Source of the DNA: an uncultured Oscillospiraceae bacterium
GTDB lineage: Bacteria; Bacillota; Clostridia; Oscillospirales; Ruminococcaceae
Assembly: GCA_934444765.1 (NCBI GenBank)
Contig: CAKSDC010000006.1
Location: 25,948 to 89,947, forward strand
DNA length: 64,000 nucleotides
Reading direction: 5' to 3'
Shown: piece after piece, positions 59,704-64,000 of the stretch
How the letters are laid out: the number at the start of each line of letters is the position of its first letter
Position numbering within the stretch: position 1 is the first letter of the stretch
Program-made: the position numbers and the translations under genes
The notes under the pieces: model-generated
The model's input: only the letters and a program-made list of their open reading frames with translations
Database searches by the model: none
What the model was told of the DNA's origin: nothing

Positions 59704-62517
59704 TTAATACTTTAATAGTACTTTTTTATACACTCTAAATGAAGATATTGCCATACCTTCGGTAATGCATAGTTCTAAATCGTATATACCATTAAGAACG
59801 TGGTCAAAATGACCAGTATACTCTTGTATGTTTACTAAGTCGTCCGAAACTGGAACGTTTATAGTACATACTTCCTTACCGTTAGCCTTAACTACTATCT
59901 TTCCGTCTTTCAGTATAGATGCCGACTTAATTTGAATATATTCACTGTTATCTATTACACAACTATTATAGTGTAGACTTCCATTCCAATTAGAACAGTA
60001 TACATAATGCTTGTACTGTTCCTTGCAGTATCTTATTTCCGTACCGACGCTACTATCATAGAATATAGAACCTACTTCGTGCATAACGTTTCTATTAGTA
60101 ATCTTATCTATGCCGAACTCTACATTGAAAGTGGACTTAATATTATCACTTGAAGAACCTACCATTATTTGATAAGTACCTTCTTCTACTATTGCGGTAT
60201 TCTTAGCCACGTCGAACACTTCAAAGTACACGCTATCTTCTGAGTTTAACATATTGTACTCTTTAGTAAAGGTAACCGTTTCGCCTGCCTTTATATGGAT
60301 ACGTTTAAAGTCGAATAGCTTTTTAATGGCACGTTTCAACTTAGAAGTAGGCATACTATAGTATAGTTGTAGAACTTCATCGCCATCTATATCGGAAGTG
60401 TTAGTTATCGAAACGGACACTTTAAATCCTATAGCAGTAGCAGTACATACCATGTTAGAGTACTCAAAAGTAGAATAGCTTAAACCATAACCGAATGGAT
60501 ACAATGGTTCACCTTGATAGTACATATAGGTTAAACCTTTAGTGATATCATATTCCATAATATCTGGAATATCGTCTAAAGACTTGTACCATGTTAAAGG
60601 AGTTCTACCTGCTGGGTTATTCTCTCCTATTAGAGTACTAACTATAGCGTTGCCTAACTCTGCACCTGCATGAGAAGTATATACTATACCTTTAAGGTGT
60701 TTCTGTTCCCAGTTTATAGCGTATGGATAACTCGATACTAAAGTTAATATAGTATTACTATTAGCATCATAGCAAGCCTTTATTATTTCGCTTTGTGTAG
60801 GTGGTAAGTTTAAAGACTTTCTATCGTAACACTCTCTGGCATACTGTTCAGGGTCGTTACCTGCAAATACTATAGTATAGTCATAGTCTTTAGCTAACTT
60901 AGATACTCTATCTGTACCCTTAGATACCGTTTGAATTTCAAACTTTTGGTTTGGAGTGTTAAAGCTACAAGGTTCGGACATAGTTAAAGTACCATTATCT
61001 TCCACGTTAAACTTTCTATAGTGAAGATAGTCTTGTATCACTACCCTGTTATCGTCATATAGACGCTTTAACTTTAGTGTTTCCTTAGTGAACCAACCGT
61101 ACACTTCGTCAGTCTTAGCGACTACTGAATTGTCATCTTTCACGTATACATACTTTTTTAATTTTACAGAGTATAAGTTTATTAGGTCGTCGTCCCAATC
61201 GTGAAGTTCAAACTGTTCAGTTTCGGAAATAGTATCAGCAGTAGCGGAGATAGTACCGTCTTCACTTACGGATAGATACTTTCCGTTATTACACTTAATA
61301 GCCACGATATCGAAACCGTTATCGAATGCCACTTTAGAGAACTTTTCTTTTATAGCCTCTAAAGAGGTTACTCTGTAAGGAGATATGCCAGTATACCAAT
61401 CTAATAGCATAGTATCGGCTAAAAATCCTACTACTGCTACACTCTTAGAACTGTCTAAAGGTAGTATATCGTCATTCTTTAGTAGAGTGATACCTTTTTT
61501 ACAGGCTTCTAAGTTTAGAGCCTTAGCATCGTCATCGTTTACTATATCGGTAGTAATGGCATCGTAAGGACATTCGTTATCAAAGTGACCGAGTTTCATT
61601 CTGCATAGTAGGGCATTATATACTGCCTTATCGATATCTTCCATAGTGATTAGTCTTTTATTTAGTGCGGAATATACTGCACTATGTACCAATTCGTCTA
61701 CGTCAGTAAAGCAGTCTATACCCGCATGAAGACAGTATGCCACAGCCTCAGCGTGAGATTGACATACTCCATGATAGACTAAGTTTTGACAGAAGTCTCC
61801 ACCGTCTGTTACTACATAGTTCAAGCCCCAGATATTCTTTAATAGAACTCTTACATCGGTGTTCATATCGGCTGGACAGTGATTGACTTCATTGTAAGCG
61901 GTCATAACAGACTTAGCTCCACCGAACCTTATAGCAGGTTCAAAGGCTCTGTAGTAGTATTCATGTAGCAACCTTTTAGGAACGCTTGCGTTACAAGATA
62001 CCCTGTGTTCTTCGTTATTGTTAGCACAGAAGTGTTTTAGTGTAGGAACGGTTTTATAGTATCTACTATCTTCACCCAATAGACCCAATGTATAGTTTAA
62101 AGACATCTTTCCAGTTAGACAAGTATCTTCGCCGTAGCCTTCTTCAGTACGTCCCCAAAGTGGGTGACGTTCCATATCTACAGTAGGTCCCCAAAGACAT
62201 AGATAGGATTTTTTATCCCTGTTATAGTATGCTCTTGCTTCATCGGAAGCCACTTTACCTATACGTTTCATAATTTCGGCATCGAACATAGAAGCCATAC
62301 CTATAGGTTGTGGAAATACTGTAGACTTAGTATTTTCATCTCTACCTACAAAACCTCTTGCGACTTCAGTACCTACCCACCATTCACCAATTCCAAGACG
62401 TTCCACAGGGAAATGATGAGTAGTTAGCATTTTGATTTTTTCATCTACTGTTAAATGATACATTAAGTCTTTCATTCTATCTTCGTATGAAAGTTCAGTA
62501 TTGTTAAAGTTATACAT
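59704..62517 (-). CDS. Glycoside hydrolase family 3 with beta-trefoil-like insertion
   Basis: A 937-residue protein without signal peptide, so cytoplasmic. The N-terminal GH3 barrel has LKHFCANNNEEHR and WGLNYVVTDGGDFCQN, whose Asp is the likely nucleophile. The second GH3 domain carries KGITLLKNDDILPL and VGFLADTML. An insertion of about 130 residues (about 395-540) has a fascin/beta-trefoil look (VAIKCNNGKYLSVSEDGT, KKYVYVKDDNS). A fibronectin-III-like domain follows GEPLYPFGYGLSYS, then a CBM6-like C-terminal domain. It probably hydrolyses beta-gluco- or xylo-oligosaccharides. Start at 62517, after GGAGGG. Confidence 0.88.
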   Translation of the reverse strand: MYNFNNTELSYEDRMKDLMYHLTVDEKIKMLTTHHFPVERLGIGEWWVGTEVARGFVGRDENTKSTVFPQPIGMASMFDAEIMKRIGKVASDEARAYYNRDKKSYLCLWGPTVDMERHPLWGRTEEGYGEDTCLTGKMSLNYTLGLLGEDSRYYKTVPTLKHFCANNNEEHRVSCNASVPKRLLHEYYYRAFEPAIRFGGAKSVMTAYNEVNHCPADMNTDVRVLLKNIWGLNYVVTDGGDFCQNLVYHGVCQSHAEAVAYCLHAGIDCFTDVDELVHSAVYSALNKRLITMEDIDKAVYNALLCRMKLGHFDNECPYDAITTDIVNDDDAKALNLEACKKGITLLKNDDILPLDSSKSVAVVGFLADTMLLDWYTGISPYRVTSLEAIKEKFSKVAFDNGFDIVAIKCNNGKYLSVSEDGTISATADTISETEQFELHDWDDDLINLYSVKLKKYVYVKDDNSVVAKTDEVYGWFTKETLKLKRLYDDNRVVIQDYLHYRKFNVEDNGTLTMSEPCSFNTPNQKFEIQTVSKGTDRVSKLAKDYDYTIVFAGNDPEQYARECYDRKSLNLPPTQSEIIKACYDANSNTILTLVSSYPYAINWEQKHLKGIVYTSHAGAELGNAIVSTLIGENNPAGRTPLTWYKSLDDIPDIMEYDITKGLTYMYYQGEPLYPFGYGLSYSTFEYSNMVCTATAIGFKVSVSITNTSDIDGDEVLQLYYSMPTSKLKRAIKKLFDFKRIHIKAGETVTFTKEYNMLNSEDSVYFEVFDVAKNTAIVEEGTYQIMVGSSSDNIKSTFNVEFGIDKITNRNVMHEVGSIFYDSSVGTEIRYCKEQYKHYVYCSNWNGSLHYNSCVIDNSEYIQIKSASILKDGKIVVKANGKEVCTINVPVSDDLVNIQEYTGHFDHVLNGIYDLELCITEGMAISSFRVYKKVLLKY

Positions 62518-62634
62518 ATTTAAAGCCCTCCAAATATTACGCACTTAATACACAGAATATATACACATTAGTCCCAAATAGTCTTTTAAGATACTTATTT
62601 AATATTATTTGTGTATTAACATAGTCTTAAAGAT

Positions 62635-62663
62635 ATTATACACTATATTAGTAGTAAATTCAA
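62635..62663 (-). promoter_or_regulatory. Promoter of the GH3 gene
   Basis: On the minus strand, TTGAAT (62658-62663) and TATAAT (62635-62640) have a 17-bp spacer. The leader of about 110 bp shows no clear structure. The rest of the gap (62518-62741) holds no gene. Confidence 0.75.
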
Positions 62664-62741
62664 TACTCTACTAAAAAAAGATATTACAAAAATTGCCACC
62701 ACAAAATAGATAAAAAATTCACCATTAGTATTAATAAAGTG

Positions 62742-62770
62742 TTGCATTTAACCACAAATTATAGTATAAT
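62742..62770 (+). promoter_or_regulatory. Promoter of the 62871 gene
   Basis: TTGCAT (62742-62747) and TATAAT (62765-62770) have a 17-bp spacer. Confidence 0.85.
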
Positions 62771-62817
62771 ATATTGTGAGAATATTCTTTTTGATAGTCT
62801 ACAATAATACTATAAAT

Positions 62818-62871
62818 AAAGGAGGTGAATACCAACATCAAAACGTATAACATATTGATGTTGGTTGCCAA
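62818..62871 (+). promoter_or_regulatory. Ribosome site separated from its start by a perfect hairpin
   Basis: AAAGGAGGTGAA (62818-62829) is a near-ideal Shine-Dalgarno, but the ATG is at 62871. Between them lies an 11-bp stem (62831-62841 with 62855-62865, 13-nt loop). If folded, it leaves about 8 unpaired nt between the site and the start. See findings. Confidence 0.65.
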
Positions 62872-64000
62872 TGCCAATTACTGTTATAAAGTCTACCGTT
62901 GACGGAACTGTCCACGGTACGGATAACGGTAAGCGTACTGGCTGTGGTATAAGGTACACTTCAGGTGATAACCTAAGAAAGTATCAACAAGGCGAAGTAC
63001 TAACCGACCTTATACAGGCTATGAAAACGCTTAACTGCGAAAAATGTCGTAGAGTGCTATCTGCTAAGATGATTAAAGAAGACAGAAAAGCAGAAAACAG
63101 ACGTGAAAAAGAAGAAAAGAAACGTATAGCTGAAGCTATTAAAAGAGGCGAACTCGATAGTAATGGAAATCCTATTATTCAAGAGGTTACTATTGACCCA
63201 AGTCTATTAAGTGATGACGTTCAAGTAGTGGATATGCCCGAAAATGAGGCTACCTCAACTACTACCGAACCTATAGCAGATAGTGAAACCGTTACTACTA
63301 CAGAAGATAGTACTTCTACTATGGAAAGTGCTACTATTAATACTGCTACTATAGAAGAACCTACCCCTGAACCTGTAGTCGCTCCTAAGAGGGAAAATAT
63401 AGTAATACCTCAAGCTACACCTTTAAAGCGTGGATTTGTACCACCTTCTAACGGTAAGCCAGTACCTACATTAAAGTTCAATAACGACCCTACTCCAGAA
63501 GAACCTATTGTAGCAGTTCAAGAAGCGCCAGCTCCTGAACCTAAACCAGTAGAACCTACTCCTGTACAGACTACTCCAGAAGATGACGACTTCTCTAAGT
63601 ACATAGTAAATCCTAAAGAGATTAAGTCTGAAGAGCCTGTAGCACCTAAGAAGAAACCTTCTGAAGACATTAGTAGTATCTTAGCAGAGTTGGACGCTTT
63701 AATGTCTAAACCTAAAACTCAACCAAAGACCACTACTAAACAGAGCAAACCAGTACTTGATAGCTTTGAAGACGATGACTTTTCTAAGTATATAGTACAT
63801 CCTAACACAGATACTTCTAACTCAGTAGATACTCCCATAGAGAGTACTTCCCAATTCGAGGAAGTTTCTGCTCCTGTTTTAGAAGATATCAGCACTCCTG
63901 TTGAGGAAGAACCTGTCATTGAAGAAGTTTCTGCTCCTGTTTTAGAAGATATCAGCACTCCTGTTGAGGAAGAACCTGTCATTGAAGAAGTTTCTGCTCC
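62871..64000 (+). CDS. Uncharacterised repeat-rich protein (partial)
   Basis: The frame is open through the window end, giving at least 376 residues. Residues 1-65 are a small domain (MPITVIKSTVDGTVHGTDNGK) with GCGIRY and NCEKC cysteines, possibly a zinc knuckle. A basic coiled coil (about 66-95) follows, then a long Thr/Pro/Glu-rich disordered region. The motif DDFSKYIV(N/H)P occurs twice. At 63861 a 21-residue unit beginning EVSAPVLEDISTPVEEEP repeats in tandem. I do not recognise the family. A TTG at 62865 is an alternative start. It could be a surface, scaffold or phage-like protein. Confidence 0.72.
   Translation, partial: MPITVIKSTVDGTVHGTDNGKRTGCGIRYTSGDNLRKYQQGEVLTDLIQAMKTLNCEKCRRVLSAKMIKEDRKAENRREKEEKKRIAEAIKRGELDSNGNPIIQEVTIDPSLLSDDVQVVDMPENEATSTTTEPIADSETVTTTEDSTSTMESATINTATIEEPTPEPVVAPKRENIVIPQATPLKRGFVPPSNGKPVPTLKFNNDPTPEEPIVAVQEAPAPEPKPVEPTPVQTTPEDDDFSKYIVNPKEIKSEEPVAPKKKPSEDISSILAELDALMSKPKTQPKTTTKQSKPVLDSFEDDDFSKYIVHPNTDTSNSVDTPIESTSQFEEVSAPVLEDISTPVEEEPVIEEVSAPVLEDISTPVEEEPVIEEVSA
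63861..64000 (+). repeat. 63-bp perfect tandem repeat in the last gene
   Basis: Units begin at 63861, 63924 and 63987. The first two are identical over 63 bp and the third is cut by the window end. Each encodes 21 residues in frame. Confidence 0.95.

Noticed and set aside
63719..63982. Minus-strand open frame with SSSTGV repeats
   Set aside because: It is the antisense reading of the in-frame 63-bp repeats of the plus-strand gene.
1..64000. CRISPR arrays, insertion sequences, tRNA or rRNA genes
   Set aside because: No spaced direct repeats, transposase genes, terminal repeats or RNA gene signatures were seen.

Overview
The window comes from a low-GC, anaerobic, Gram-positive bacterium of the class Clostridia. 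It most resembles Oscillospiraceae/Ruminococcaceae (Ruminococcus-like). The evidence is the Firmicutes gene orders mutS-mutL-miaA-hfq and sepF-ylmH-divIVA-ileS-lspA, a sporulation gene of the GerW/YtfJ family, a tyrosyl T-box leader, a Rex/AdhE fermentation pair and a secreted dockerin protein. Strong SigA-type promoters (TTGACA, 17-bp spacer, TATAAT) are easy to see throughout. Codon use favours codons ending in TA (CTA, ATA, GTA), which makes strings such as CTATAG and ATAGTA very frequent. No rRNA, tRNA, CRISPR array, prophage or insertion sequence was seen.

Layout. 1-2997 (minus): three-gene biotin-dependent carboxyltransferase operon, cut by the window edge. 3209-8388 (minus): RluB-type pseudouridine synthase, D,D-carboxypeptidase, GerW/YtfJ, DUF2953 protein, ScpB, ScpA and an M50 protease. 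8531-11200: a lone 2-hydroxyacyl-CoA dehydratase/activase-related protein, divergent from a ClC chloride channel. 11328-13437 (plus): ECF sigma factor with its DUF4179 anti-sigma. 13530-18864 (minus): split transketolase, CapA-like lipoprotein, HAD phosphatase, RluD and LspA. 18955-34145 (minus): a long housekeeping block from miaB to ileS covering tRNA modification, mismatch repair, Hfq, cell division and isoleucyl-tRNA synthetase. 34304-35352 (plus): lipoprotein and Fur-family regulator. 35593-46357 (minus): IlvD, ROK glucokinase, T-box-controlled TyrS, a hypothetical protein, a divergent type IIA topoisomerase pair with an unrelated membrane gene between its subunits, and PrmA. 46547-48121 (minus): C39-like/SH3/dockerin exported protein. 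48825-49729 (plus): ribosomal protein L28 and an HD-domain protein. 49764-55215 (minus): LysR regulator, AdhE, Rex and endonuclease IV. 55407-59640 (plus): lipoprotein, DnaG, RpoD and an Rrf2 regulator. 59704-62517 (minus): GH3 glycosidase. 62871-end (plus): a repeat-rich protein cut by the window edge.

How the genes work together. AdhE, Rex and the carboxyltransferase trio point to NADH-balancing fermentation. GH3 and ROK kinase point to sugar use. The dnaG-rpoD pair is the familiar macromolecular-synthesis operon without rpsU. The SepF/YlmH/DivIVA block links division to the LspA/IleS genes.

The most unusual material is untranslated RNA structure at translation starts. The rpoD leader (58057-58114) can form a perfect three-way junction of three 7-bp helices. 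The last gene has an 11-bp hairpin placed exactly between its Shine-Dalgarno sequence and start codon (62831-62865). The rpmB and dacF Shine-Dalgarno sequences are each buried in perfect 10-bp stems, and the rpmB leader also offers a competing hairpin. None of these matches an RNA class I recognise. They are the best candidates for undescribed regulation here.
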